A stretch of 64,000 nucleotides of DNA from Dipteronia dyeriana (taxonomy: Eukaryota > Streptophyta > Magnoliopsida > Sapindales > Sapindaceae), in the NCBI GenBank assembly GCA_032871835.1, contig CM065295.1, positions 67,574,687-67,638,686 on the forward strand. Direction: 5' to 3'. The translations under genes were made by a program, and so were the position numbers. The notes under the pieces are model-generated. The model searched no databases and was not told the DNA's origin. It was given only the letters and a program-made list of their open reading frames with translations. This document shows, one piece after another, positions 23,930 to 36,490 of the stretch. Within the stretch, counting starts at the first letter, position 1. Every line of letters begins with the position of its first letter.

Positions 23930-24965
23930 TCCAAGATAGCAACATGTGATTCTCTAATTTCTCTGAAGCGAGGATGCAGTCTCACTACCCTCCCATTACG
24001 ATGAGGTGGTAAAGCATCTTGAATTTGAGTTATGGTCTACTTACTTTGTCGCTCGATTACTATTGTCGATGGTGGTCTGATCCCATCAGAAAGTAACTCA
24101 TCTAGCATAGCTTTGCTTCAAGGTTTGAAGTTTATCGTATAGTTGTTTTCAAGAAAAGTTGCATTTGCTGATACAAATACTTTCCTATGTTGAGGACTAT
24201 AAAGCAAACCTCCTCATGTTCCCTTTGAATATCCCACAAACAAGCATATCTCAGAACGTAGTTCTAGCTTCCCAATCTTTCTTTCCGGCACATGTGTTGG
24301 ACACCACCATACAGAGCTGTCTCCAAACATTTTGAGGCCCCATCCATTTAATGATGTTAATAAAAATTATGGTCATTTTAAATAGATTGGGTACAGAGGA
24401 GTGATGCCCTAAAATAAAAAGAAATTGATATTGGCAATTGGGAGCCCTAACAAATGGCTGGGTTTGATCCCATTATGGGCAGGCCCTGCCACCATATATG
24501 ACTGTGTTTCAAACTAGGTTTGTGACCATTCCACAACTCTAAAGGTGTATTGGGTATAAACTTATATGAAATCAGGTTTAAAATGTATACAATAGTTTGC
24601 AACACATATCCCTAAAACGAAGTGGTAATGATGAGTTCTCATCATGGAACGCATCATATCAAGCAAAGTCATATTTCTCCCTTCTGCAACACTATTTTGT
24701 TATGGTATTCCAAGTACGGTAAGTTGTGACAAAATACCGTGCTCAATTAAGTGATCCAAGAATTCAGTATCAAGGTATCCACCTCCTTGATCCGATCAAA
24801 CAGTTTTAATTGATTTTCCACTTCCGCTTAGAATTATTTGAACTTTCCAAAAATCTCATACTTCCGTTGCATTTGGTATATATATAACCATATCTTGAAT
24901 AGTAGTCAATAAATGTGACGAAGTATTTGTAACCACATTTTACTTGTATATTCTTACTTCATCAT
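23930..24965 (-). pseudogene. Ty1-copia integrase-region fragment C
   Basis: Minus-strand words of the copia integrase and its C-terminal region are spread over several frames: EHGILSQLTVLGIP near 24750, NSVAEGRNMTLLDMMRSMM near 24650-24690, and HRNGRVVRLHPRF near 23990. They lie in the order expected for pol, with many stops. A small insertion seems to interrupt near 24320-24480. Confidence 0.65.
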
Positions 24966-24978
24966 TCCAGATAGCAAG

Positions 24979-25672
24979 CATCATAGTTGATGACCTGCAT
25001 GATACATCTCACCAGGGCAGCATACGGGATCACATTCACTCTCCAACGTGCATTAAAACACTATGTACGTGCAGGACAAGTGATTGAGTCCAAACAGGAA
25101 ACAAACTTATCTCCCTCCAAGATATCATCAAGTCAGTTAAACCAAAGTCAATGATATTTAAATAGAAGATCCCGCTCGATAAGGGGGGATTTGATTCAAA
25201 TATGCATGGCGGGAAACTACCAGTTTGACCTAATCGGACCATATATATATATACGAAGGAGTTAACAGAGTTTCGCAAGCGGAACGACACGTTTGACACA
25301 CACAAATCAAGAAACCAGGATTCGCCAACAAGGAACAAGTCTCCATTATCGCCTAAATTCTCTAAGGAGAACACGATCGTCCTTTGATCTACTTATCGAC
25401 AAGCACGAGGCTGCCATCTCCATTGTACCCAAGAGAGAAACAAGTGTCTGAGTGATTTTTATGTCATACTTGATTCGTTTACATCAATAAAATAGTACAA
25501 TTTCCTTTACATGTCCTGCGTATATATAGTCTTCACCTACGTCTCATCTCATTTATTACACGTATAAACCAAGTACCGAAGGTACTACCCCCGACCGCGA
25601 CCTTCGAGGTAGTGGTCTCGATGGTATTAGCTGAAATTCCTCACTCCGAACTAATTTTCGACCAACATATAT
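24979..25672 (+). repeat. Second LTR-like block, plus orientation
   Basis: Related to 8137-9236 in its right half and likewise ends TTTTCGACCAACA. A run of TATATATATATA near 25240 could be the promoter. It appears to sit in or beside copia fragment C. The left boundary is a guess and no target duplication was found. 25673-25990 has no visible gene and is the upstream region of the next gene. Confidence 0.4.
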
Positions 25673-25990
25673 ATCATCATGTTTTATACAAAAAGATAGT
25701 TTAGAAATAAAATAAATTTGATTCTATTTCCAATTAATAAATTTTTAGTAAATATTTAAATATAATTTAATAACTTGATTCTGATTATCCTTCATTTCTA
25801 ATCGGTAAACATGCATTTACAGTTTTAACTTGGCCCCTGAGGTTTCGTTTATACCTATATTACTAATTGTAATAAACTCTAAATTTCAAACCCTAACGAA
25901 AATAATCTGAAAATTTATTTATTTTTGTTTCAAGTAATATTTGCTCATTTATCTCTTTCAATTTCAAAGCGCTTCAAGACAGACGCAAAG

Positions 25991-27707
25991 ATGGGTAAGT
26001 AAATGCTTTTATAATATGTTGATTTTTCTAATTCTTCCGAATTGATTGATTTGTGAAAATGGTGGGCAGCGAAGGAAGGAGTAGCATCAATAGCACTGTT
26101 GCCATGTGGCTCCATCTCTGGCCATTTCATTCAACTACCTCATTCTCTTTGCTACGGCCTTCATGGCACTGGTACCTACTTCACACATGTTTGGGTTTGT
26201 TCTTGGAATTCATGACATTGCTATTGCATATTTTTTGATATACCGTTGGGTTGGGGAAAGCATTGCATATTTATGCTTATGGGTATTGCATGTGGTGGAC
26301 ATTTGGGTGTTGCGGATCGAGTTTTCTTTTTTAATTAAACATTTGGGTGTTTGAGATTGTTTCATTTCAGAAGATTCTTGTTATTGTAGTTTATGTTTGT
26401 TGATGGTGGGTTGGATTTTATATCAATATGTTTAGACTTTGAGGATTGTCAGCCTTGGTGTTGGCTACTTGGCTACGTTTCCAATATCAGAATAAATTTA
26501 TCTTTTGTGTTTCTGATCTTTCACCTGCTTTCATGATTTTTAGAGATAGCTTGTGAAAGGGAGTGCAGCAGGGGGGAGGATTACCGGTTGATCAAGCTCA
26601 CAATCATAGACTACAATGTAGAATCTATTGCCTCTGTCTGTTATTTACCTATCTTCCTCCTTTTTTAAACTATCTTTCTTCTACCTTAATGGCTTAATGA
26701 ACAGAGAAAGAAAGAACAAGTTGTTGTTGTAGAGTGTAGAGGCCATGATGCTGCTCGGTTCCACAACATTGACCACGCTCATGGGTAAGCCATCTTGGAA
26801 TGATATACCCTTATAAATCTTTTTTCTAGATTTCAAATTCAACTTGTAAACTTTGAATTTCTTAAGGAATGATTGAATAGAACAAATTTTGAAGCAAATA
26901 GCAACATGAATTTGGTTCAAGTGCATAAGATTAGTATCATAAAAGACAATGCATCTGATTTTCAATTTTAGCCGGCAAGGTCTTTTGTTGATGTATAAGA
27001 CCAGGGTGAAAGATGGATTTGGTTATATTTAATTATTTATTGTAACAAATAATTTAGAAAAAATCTTTTGATTCCATTGATGTACATGATTTGGCTTAAC
27101 TTTTACGCTATTACTATCGATTATATATGTATATTAGATTAAACTTTCTCTGTTCACGTGTATTCCCACACTAAGGATTGATTTGTAGCAGTTGGGAGAA
27201 TGATGTTGTCGGTATGGTTGAAGAGAAGCATGGGAAGAAGAAGGTGTTGGTTTCTTTTGAATGCGAAACGTTGAAAGCTGAGAACGCAGCAGAAGACCAT
27301 ATAAGGCAGTTCATGCCCAAGTTAGCTGGGTTAGAGGCAGTTGGTATGTTTGCAATCTTTCTTTTTTCTTTTTACTTTACATAATAATTTAGATTAACTT
27401 AGAAGCAGCCTCTGCTTGTTGTAACCTTGTGTGTATGTGCAGTTTAAGTTTTTATTTTCATTAGAATTCTAGTCTTTACTCTGCACACTATTGACTCATG
27501 TTTTGTCTGCGTAGTGTAATGTTCCAATTATTATTCACTGGACCCTTGTGGGAGTAGAAACATAGGATAGAAGCAATTATTATATTATAAACACAAGCAT
27601 TGCTATTGTAACATGTTACATTATATACAGCTCAAAATGTTTTTGCAGTGAATATCGGAAAGATGCGGATATCAGGATTGGAATTTGATGCAGAAGAGGA
27701 ATTATGA
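25991..27707 (+). CDS. Conserved plant protein of unknown function, six exons, 156 aa
   Basis: Coding exons: 25991-25994, 26070-26171, 26544-26617, 26705-26784, 27192-27343 and 27649-27707, all with GT donors and AG acceptors, together 471 bp with one stop (TGA). The first exon carries only ATG plus one base. The protein starts MAKEGVASIALLPCG, has the middle words GHDAARFHNIDHAHGW and VSFECETLKAENAAEDHIRQ, and ends GLEFDAEEEL. The unbroken joining of six exons and the codon-like pattern argue for a working gene. I have the impression of a well-conserved plant family but cannot name it. No signal peptide or membrane segment is seen; it looks soluble, about 17 kDa. Confidence 0.85.
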
Positions 27708-28990
27708 GCAAAACATTTTACATATGAGACAGATATTTGACATTTGCCCTTGTATGTTTGATACATAACTTTGATTCATTTTGAGGTTTGGCTTGATGAT
27801 CCATGTTTTTCCAACTTCTTAAATTAGTAATATTACCGATCCTAAGAATTCTAAAAATAAATCCCAGATGGTATGAGATTTTACCTGACCACATTTATTG
27901 CTTGTACTTGATTGTTAACACCAAAAAGAAAATGGAAATCTTTACAATACTGGATAGAAAATCCAGAAAAACTCAACAAATAAATTCAATTCCTTGGTGT
28001 CCGTCTCCTGATCATACATGCAGAAGATAATGAATAAATTCACTTTAAAAACATACAAAGACTGAATGCAAGAAGATATGAAGATTCCTGCAATTTTAAC
28101 ACAGCAGCTTGGAGAATTTTTTTTTAAAAAAAATATCAGTGTACAAGAATCTGTATTCTCTTCTCTTTGAGCTGACCACAAATGGAATTCACAACCAGAG
28201 TCCACAAATGGAATTCGCAACTTGGTGCAAGGATATAACTTTCTAACCAGAATTCAAGATAAAATACAAGGCAACAGATTAATAAACAGAAATCTGTATC
28301 AATTATTGCAGACACACAACTGCTATCTGGATACACATACAAACAATACATAAAATGTACACGGTATTACATGTTCTCATAACCTGTTAAGCAATGGATT
28401 TTTTTTGAAGAAACGGATAGTAATAGCTTCTAACCATTCACAATGAAACCTTTGGCCAGGCCAAGACTAAGCAGCACCACACTCGGGAATGGAGAGCAGA
28501 CCACAACTGTTGTGATTTCAGCTTCTCAAAGGACAAAGATGAGTATCAGATGTCTCACTTCAAAATCCACTTGGAAACACTAGAAATATTCCTGCAATGA
28601 TATACAAACTGTGGAACAAAAGATTAATCTGTCAGGCGTATTACCAAGTTTTGCGGGTAAGGAAGCATATACTGCTTTATAACTGAAATTCAACCATTGA
28701 GGAAGGTGTTTACACCCAAATTCCAAGCAAGAGCCATTATCGCAAGTCTCACTAAGTACCTATTGCACAGGCAAAATCTCATCGGATCCTATTTAAGAGT
28801 TTTCACCTTGACCATTATGACCTAACAAAACTAATTCTACTAGGTCAAAACAAATGTGAGATAACTCCCGCTATTATACTAAACCATTCTGATTTGAGTA
28901 TGAATTTGTTTCGTTTTGTAAATTTTCACAAATCAAATGTGCTTCTGATGTTAAGATTGTAGATGAAATAATTGCTGCAAATTGATACCT
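27708..28990. other. Region between two convergent genes
   Basis: Holds the 3' ends of the plus-strand small gene and of the minus-strand F-box gene. No further coding frame is convincing. The part 28380-29000 next to the F-box stop is likely its 3' untranslated region. Confidence 0.5.
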
Positions 28991-29006
28991 GGGATCTATT
29001 CCACTA

Positions 29007-29753
29007 TCACTCTAGCTCAGATGCCTCCTCTGAATCAGACAAAGGTAAGAGGGTACAAATCCCAAGCATATGTCCATTGAGACACACATAATACTCTATG
29101 CAATCCTCATAAGCACCCAACCTGCAGCTCGCACTCTGTGGTATCATTTTGGCTTGCAACATGCTCCACAATTTTGCCTTGCAATAGGGGCATACTTCTG
29201 TTGGATGAAGCTTGGCCTCCCTTTTAATCAGCATTTTCCGGACCTTTGACATTGAGAATGACTTGAAAACTCCTCGGAAGAATCCCACGTCGCCTTCCTC
29301 CCCCTGGTCAAGATGCTCACATGGATCAGACACATACAAAACATCCGTTCTGCACTGTGGTAAAAGAAAGCTCTTTCCTGATGTTCTTGAGAACCGGGTT
29401 CTGTAAACAAAGTGACCAGGGATTTGAGTGCTGTTGAAAAGGCCACCCTTGCTACTTCCTGAACAGTAAATAAGCAGCTTTCCAAGCGCCCTCCAACTCC
29501 CATCGACGCTGTGACTCCCACTAGATTGCAAATCAAGCATCATCTTTGGTGCCCTTGTTTTGCAGAACTCCTTCCATAGTACTCGCTTGGCAAGATCATC
29601 AAACCATTTGCAGACACAAGACAGAGTAGCAATATCCTTCGGGTTCCAATTCAATTGCTGAAACACCAGGAAAATTACATCTTCACTTAGATGTCCTTTT
29701 GTGCATCGACAACTGGTGGAGTGAATGCAACGGTACTGCTTGGCTAGAATCAT
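29007..29753 (-). CDS. EDL3: EID1-like F-box protein, EDL3-like
   Basis: A single uninterrupted frame of 248 residues. After MILAKQYRCI comes an F-box at about residues 21-64 (HLSEDVIFLVFQQLNWNP to WKEFC). The highly conserved EID1-like part follows, with RAPKMMLDLQSSGSHSVDG, a middle SFLLPQCRTDVLYVSDPCEH, a CPYCKAKLWSM motif, and an acidic end SDSEEASELE. F-box proteins of this family bind SKP1 and choose targets for SCF ubiquitin ligases; EDL3 in Arabidopsis acts in ABA and light-related signalling. The start is the only ATG before the F-box; a CAG acceptor lies just upstream (near 29777), so a leader intron is likely. The assignment to EDL3 rather than a sister member is by recall. Confidence 0.88.
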   Translation of the reverse strand: MILAKQYRCIHSTSCRCTKGHLSEDVIFLVFQQLNWNPKDIATLSCVCKWFDDLAKRVLWKEFCKTRAPKMMLDLQSSGSHSVDGSWRALGKLLIYCSGSSKGGLFNSTQIPGHFVYRTRFSRTSGKSFLLPQCRTDVLYVSDPCEHLDQGEEGDVGFFRGVFKSFSMSKVRKMLIKREAKLHPTEVCPYCKAKLWSMLQAKMIPQSASCRLGAYEDCIEYYVCLNGHMLGICTLLPLSDSEEASELE

Positions 29754-29769
29754 TGTATCAACCCTCCAC

Positions 29770-30135
29770 CTGATATAAACAGAAGAAACAATTGATCATA
29801 AATCCTTAATGATCATGTCAAAACAAGAATGATCTGGTTAACATGTTAGTTCCATACATTGACAATTGATGATGATTAAATTTCTTACAATAGGCAATTC
29901 ATACATAACCCATATTCAAATGGTTGAACTCACTTTTCGACCTGATTCATTTCACCTCTTAAAGTTGCCATAGTGCACGCACGCCCTATTCTCAAACAGG
30001 ATTGCATAGAGCCATAGAGATACCATAGGAAGATATATCTAGGATGCTGATTCAAAAGCTTCACATTTAGAATATAGCTTTTCAACCAGATAAAACCAAA
30101 CAAGCAATGAGAATGCCAGTTCACAAAAGTCATAA
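29770..30135 (-). promoter_or_regulatory. Probable 5' leader exon and intron of the F-box gene
   Basis: On the minus strand a good donor (GAAAA/GTGAGT, near 29936) and an acceptor (TATATCAG near 29777) would remove about 160 bases and place an upstream exon at about 29937-30130. That exon contains ATG codons and short upstream frames (one of 67 codons from 30133). This is read from splice signals only. Confidence 0.4.
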
Positions 30136-30164
30136 ACGATGATCTCTATAGACCACCCTACTTT

Positions 30165-32100
30165 TGTCACGCCCCAACTTGAGAGTCAAGACATGATCTT
30201 ACTTACTAACAAATGATTTACAAAATTCAAAACAATAAATTCAAAACAGATACATAATCTCAAAGTTCAGATCTAAAAAGAAAAACATTAACAGTAGTCT
30301 AGAAGGTAAATAAACTTCTATCGCCTAGGGAATCAAAAGCTAAACTTCGTTGAGATGCCAATCCATGCTAGTTGTGATGCTAAACTTCATTGAGATGCCA
30401 ATCCATGCTAGGTGTGAATCACAACCTCAAGCATCTAGAATCACAATGTATTAAGTGAGTTTGAAAACTAAGTAAGCATACTAAATATGTTTTCATCCAT
30501 ATACAAAAATATCATAAAATATGAAAAGCCATATCTTTCAAAACACGGTTCATAAATCATTTGAATCATTCGAATATCAAATTTTGCTATGTTCCCTTCA
30601 TCCATTATTGCATAGCAAAATTTAGCACATAACACACATATCACATATCAAAGCCAAAGTTACAGGTGCAAGTGAGGATTTCTTTTTTAAAAAATACACA
30701 AAACACTCATGTCTGAAGGTAAAAGTCAGACCCTCATCGTGATCATCGACAAGTCCTTCCACATGCAGTAATACGTCGACACATGAATGTGAATACTCTT
30801 TAGTCCTTAGAGTACTCTGGAGACACTTCTCATACACCACACATAACAAATCACATATCACATAGGGCTCCACACAAAGTCACATAGCTGCCTACCGGCA
30901 ATAATAAACAAAAGTAGCTTAGCAAAAACATGTTGTATGGTATCATATATTCACATTTCAAAATGCATACTTTACACATTTCAAGCATTTTGAACACATT
31001 TCGAAAACATTCACAAACAAATTTAATAAACATATAACATTGTGATTCCGTTTTGAAAATGGTTATAATAACCTATGAAACTAACAATCCAATTCTTAGC
31101 CTAAAACCACATAATCATACAAATTTCAGAATCTAAATAATGTCTAGGACTGAAATAAGGGTAGCCAAAACGTTCCACGAACGGAAAATTCTAAAAGTTT
31201 GGAAATACAATGTACACAAACATAGCTATTGATATAAAAAAAAATTCAGAATTTATTAGAATCTACATAATGTCTATGACTGAAATAAGGGCTGCCAAAA
31301 CGTTCCACGAACCGAAAATTCTAAAAGTTTGGAAATACAGTGTACACAAACATAGCTATTGGTATAAAAAAAAATTCAGAATTTAATAAAATAATTTAAG
31401 TTTCTTAGTATTCTGGTCTGTCTAATAATGGACAGTCCCGAACACTACTTACCGTTTGAATTTTTAAAATTTCTAAATTACTACAAGTATCAAATTGACA
31501 TGAAATCTTCACCATAGCGAAAATAAAACATACGAGGTTTGAAAATAAAATTTCCAAGGTGAAATACTTCAAAGTTCAAATAAATATTTATAAATTATTT
31601 ATACTTTTGGTTTCCGGAATCTGTCTAATACCGAACAGATTGTAGTACCCAGTTTTGAAAATTCATAACTAATTCAATAAAATCCTAAAAATAGTAAAAT
31701 AAATTTATAAACCCTTTTTAACATGTTGGTAACATTTGTACCAAATTTCAGAATTTTTGGATAAGTATAACTTTATGAAAACGATTTTCAAAATCCAACA
31801 ACGTTACAACAACTGATATTTACAGTACGTCAGTTACACTCAAAAAATCGTAAAAAAAACTTGAAACTTATGATTTTAAAATGAAACGAATCTCTATAGA
31901 AATTTTAGATAGTCTAGTTGAAAATCTCAAAAGCTAAACCACAAAAATATAGCAAATAAATTAACTATAACTTTCGGACTAGGCACTGGTCAGCCCTAAA
32001 TACACTAATATCGGAAAATAGAAACCAAATAATCACTCTAATAAACTTCTAGGATCCCTAATGACCCTAACTTTGATTCCACTAAGCATTTAAGTAAATA
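30165..32100. repeat. LTR-like non-coding block starting TGTCACGCCCC
   Basis: The start TGTCACGCCCCAACTTGAG at 30165 is typical for LTRs of the Tekay/Del branch of plant Ty3-gypsy elements. No reading frame follows for 1.9 kb. It contains a 40-bp direct repeat (30339 and 30379) and a 130-bp tandem duplication (31131-31390). I could not fix the right end or a target duplication, so 32100 is only the start of the next element. Confidence 0.4.
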
Positions 32101-32110
32101 AGAAAACACA

Positions 32111-32768
32111 TGTTGGTATTAATTAGTATCTTTACATAAATTATTGTACTTATCTTTGAATAAGAGATTGAGGAAGTCTGTTTCCATAAATCTCATCCTT
32201 CGGTAGTTTCTATAGGTAAAGGTTTCATCCAGATTTCTAGCAGGATAATCTTTATCTAGGGTATGAGTTTGTTAGGGCTGTTAGCTATGTGGTTGTATTT
32301 ATATTAACATTTTGCCTCTAGTTCAATGATAAGTGAAGAATACAGAATTTCTCACTAAAACTCACATGGTATTAAAGCACTCTCTGGAACCTAAAACCCT
32401 AAATGACCAAGTACGGGATGGCCACTCCTAGTTCATCCACGAAAGTCACTTCTAATCCAGAACCTGCCACATCAAATAACAATAATAGAAGTGGTGATTC
32501 TGATAATCCCCATCATCCTCATATGCCCATTATCGGTCATAAGTTGAACAGGTATAACTATCTCCGGTGGTCCCAGTCAGTGTCTATGCTCATATGCATG
32601 AAAGGAAAGGACGTCTACATCACTAGAATTGCTCAATCACCGGTGAAGGAAAACCCAACTTACAACCAGTGGAAAACAGAGAATAACCTAGTGATGTCTT
32701 TGTTCATCAATTTGATGAACCACCACCTTCTAGCAGCTCGAAGTGAGAGACTAAGAAATGTTCACTAG
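32111..32768 (+). mobile_element. Truncated Ty1-copia element: 5' LTR, PBS, start of gag
   Basis: A 256-bp LTR, TGTTGG to CTCACA (32111-32366), is followed at once by TGGTATTAAAGC, a two-base variant of the initiator-tRNA-Met site TGGTATCAGAGC. Short LTR, this primer site and the gag type fit the Ale/Retrofit group. The element breaks off in gag; 32769-32967 holds no recognisable gene. Confidence 0.8.
32403..32768 (+). pseudogene. Copia gag N-terminus (truncated)
   Basis: 121 codons. After a Ser/Asn-rich start comes the copia gag block IIGHKLNRYNYLRWSQSVSM followed by KGKDVYIT and NPTYNQWKTENNLVMSLFIN, all typical for the UBN2-like gag domain. The frame stops at 32768, where about two thirds of Gag and all of Pol are missing. 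The ATG at 32403 follows the primer site by 25 bases, the usual spacing. Confidence 0.8.
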
Positions 32769-34643
32769 GGTCTAGGTATGACTTTAATGTTAACAACATT
32801 GGGAAAAAACCTCAAAATTTCAATTAAGAGTACAAAAAAAGGAAAAATTAATGTACTCATACCCCTTCGTATGCACTCAAAAGTGAGCACCTGATAACAA
32901 TGAAAATACTACATTATTAAAAAACTACTAATGTTGAGCATTATACAGTTCTAAGTCAAAAATGTAACTTCCAACCTATGTTTTAAAATGCGGTTTGAGA
33001 CGGGCACCTCGAGGCGGCCTCGCCCGCCTCTTCGCGAAAATGCCCTGGTGCAGCCGCACCAAGGGGTCAAGTTGGAATGTCCGCCTCCGCCGCATGAGGC
33101 GGCCGGATATGCGTCGAGTCTTCCAAATGCGGGCGCCTCAACACTGACTCAGAAATAGCAATTTTGTTAAAAAAAAAAAAAAACCCAAACACAACGTTTT
33201 GAAGAAGAAAAAATAAAAGGTTCCAAAACGCTACATTTAGGAAAACCAAGCCCTAAATTCCCAAATCTTCAACGATCGATCTCTTCAACACTTCAAGGAC
33301 ATCGGTTCTTTCTTTTCTCTTCTTCAAATCGATCGATCGTCGACATCATTCCCTTCCGACAAGATCGGCGTTTGCTTCTCCTCTCCGACGACGTCGAAAT
33401 CTTCCTTCCTTTCCGGTGAGTTCTTCTTCTTCTTCTTCCTTTATCTGTCTGCTTCTTCTTGCTCTGTTTTTCTTCTTCCTCTTCCTTTGATTTTGTTCTT
33501 CATCGATTGCATCCACTTCAGCTTTGCTCTTCTTCTTCCTTTGCTCTGTTTTTCATCAATTGCATGTGCTCAACTTTGTTCTTCTTCGTTTGCTATTTTT
33601 TTCTTCAATTTTCATCTTGTTCGATCAGCTGCTTCAATTTTCTTTTGGTCTTCGATTTGCTTCTTTTTCTTCTTTTTATTTGTTAGCTGTCAACAGATAA
33701 GTGATAACAGTGTTGTGTAGTGTGTACTTATGTCATTGTGTGTTGGTGTTGTTGTGTTGGTAATTGGTACATAAGTCAACAGATAATGCATGAAACATGA
33801 TAGAAATTACAAATTATATATTATATAAGTGTTTGATTATATATATATATGTTATCAACAGTTAAGTGTTGCTGTGTTGGTATATAAGTCAACACTTATA
33901 TAAGTATATCATATACATGATAGAAATTATAAATTACATAAGTGTTTGATTATAATTTTTGTTTTTATTTGTCATCAACATATAACATTGTTTGGTTATT
34001 TTTGTTAGGTTATCTGTTGACTTATATGTGTTAGCTTGGTTTGTTAAAATACCATATTATTGTTATTTGCTCTTAGCTTTACTTGATTATTTTGTTATAG
34101 ATTTTTTGATGTTGAATCAAAAAGATCCGGCTTGGGTTGAAACGGATGAACAAAAGGGATATAAGTACCTCCAAAGCAAGTTTTGTGATAGAGTATTGAA
34201 GGGTGGAGTGTTTCAGATGAAAGAACACCTTGCGGATGTTCAGGGTAATGTTGTCCCGTGTACAAAGGTCACCCCAGAAGTGATAAAAAATCAAAACTTA
34301 TATGTTGTCAAATGAAAAGGCAAAAAAGAGGGCACAATTGATGCGTGAAGAAAGGATCTACAATTGTGTCACCTCAGACAGTCTATCCAAAAAAGGTTCA
34401 AGCTCAAATAGTGTTTCTGAAAAAGGGATCAAAGGACCGATGGATAGATTTGTAGTGAATGTTGAAAATAAGGCGGTGGAGGATTTGAGGGGAAGTGATA
34501 AAGAAGTCAAAGGACTTAAGAAGGAGGCACGCGAAAACACATGTTCGGATATAGCCGACTTCTTCTACGAGAATGGACTCGCCTTTAATGTTGCTAGTAG
34601 TCCATCGTTCGTCAAAATGCTTCGTTTGGTTAGGACTTACGAG

Positions 34644-35314
34644 CATAGTTTTAAAATTCGGACTGAAGCGGTCGCCCTGAGGCTGCCTCACCCCGCCTTG
34701 CGCCAAAAACGAGCTGGTGCGGCCACACTATCGTATTTGACCTAAAAACCCGCCGTCGCCGCACCGGGTCTATCGCCTCTGTGCCGCACCGCCTTGACTC
34801 GACCGAGTCAACACAGAGGCGGTTTTCATTTTTATAAAAAAAGAAGAAAAAAAGAACTAGAAGAAAGAAGAAGAAGAACCTAAAAGAAAGTTGAAGTGTC
34901 GGTTGCTTTGAAACAGATCTAATATTAGGTTTACTTTGGTTTTAAAAAGAGTATTGGGCTGAGTAATAACTTTTTTTTTTTAATTTGGGCTTAAGTGATC
35001 CAAGTCAAAAACAGGCCCATTACAGTGTCATTTAGGGTTTTAATGAGATTAGGTCAGCTTTGCTTGGATTGTTAAATTTAAATGGGCTTTAGAGTTCATA
35101 TTTAACTTAAATGATATGTTTTTTCTTTTGTTTTTCATCTGTGTTAACTTGTTTATTTTAAAAAGATAAATTTATTGAATATTATAGAATATTTTCTACT
35201 TTATTACTTTTTTTTAAATTTTTTAATTATTTTTTCCATTTTCTGGCTGAGGTTGCCGCCTCGCCTCGGGAAGGCTTGACCATCTCACACCGCCTTTCGA
35301 GTTTTAAAACTATG
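34644..35314. mobile_element. Nested non-autonomous hAT element in the transposase gene
   Basis: 671 bp with ends CATAGTTTTAAAATTCGG and, inverted, CATAGTTTTAAAACTCGA, close to the ends of the host hAT element, and with the same GC-rich (GCCTCGCCTCGG) subterminal parts. Flanks CTTACGAG and CTTAAGGA are an imperfect 8-bp pair. The DUF659 frame continues on the far side. It has no coding capacity. Confidence 0.75.
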
Positions 35315-36490
35315 CTTAAGGACATGGTATAAAACCACCTACAGCACATGAGTTGAGCATATCACTATTGTTGAAGACAGAAGGTAAAACCCAAGCAATT
35401 GTTGATGATGTAAAGAAAACATGACATAAAACAAGAGTATCTATAATGTCAGTTGGGTGAAAGGATATAAAAGGAAGACAGTTGATAAACTTTCTTGTAA
35501 ACAATCTCTATTGCACGGTGTTCTTGAAGTCGATCGATGCTTGTGAAGCAATTAAAGATGCGACACTATTGTTTAAGCTATTGGACTCTATGATTGAAGA
35601 AGTTGGAGAAGACATTGTGGTCCAAGTGGTGACGGATAATGCATCGAACTACAAGAAAGCGGGTGAAATGTTGATGGAGAAGAGGAAACGGCTAGTGGAC
35701 GCCGTGTGCAGCTCATTGTATTGATCTAATGCTTGAGAAAATTGGATCTTTACCTCAACACCAAAATGCATTGAGGAACGCGAAAAAGGTATAAATCATT
35801 AAATCGATATAGAAATGCTTTATATTTAGTATTAATCATTTCATAAATATTAATATTTTTATTCTTATGCTATAATAGGTGAGTAATTTCATATACAACC
35901 ACGGATGAGTATTGGCTTTAATGAGAAAGCACACTAATAAAGAATTGATCCGTCCAGCTCCTACACGATTTGCTACTTCATTTTTAACATTAGACAGAAT
36001 GTTAATTCTGAGGCAACCTTTGGAGCAAATGTTTACTTCAAAGGAATGTGATGCATGTAGTTGGCCAAAAAAAATCGAGGGAAGGGAAATCAAAATGATC
36101 ATCTTCAATGAAAATTTGTAAGGTAACGTGTCTTATGCATTAAAGACAACTACACCTCTTGTAAGTGTGTTGAGGATGACAGATTCTAAAGAACTGCCTG
36201 CAATGGGATTCATTTATGGTGCCATGGATAAGACTAAGGAGGAGATAGCCGTAAATATGGAAAATGAGGAAGGAGCTTACAAGGAGATATGGGGAATCAT
36301 TGATGATAAGCGGCAGTGTCAATTGCACCGCCATTTGCACACAGTTGCGTACTATCTGAATCCCCGATTCCAATATTAGGATGGTTTATTCACTTATATA
36401 GAGGTAAAAATTGGGTTGATGGTGTGAATGGAAAAACTTATTCCTGATAAGGAGGCGAGAGTACGGGCAAATTTACAAGTTAATCTCTTT

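Noticed and set aside
30160..32063. Target duplication ACTTT for the TGTCACGCCCC block
   Set aside because: The second ACTTT near 32060 is not preceded by CA, so the pair is likely chance.
33459..33720. Phe/Ser-rich frames before the hAT transposase
   Set aside because: CTT-rich leader sequence of the transposon, no conserved motif.
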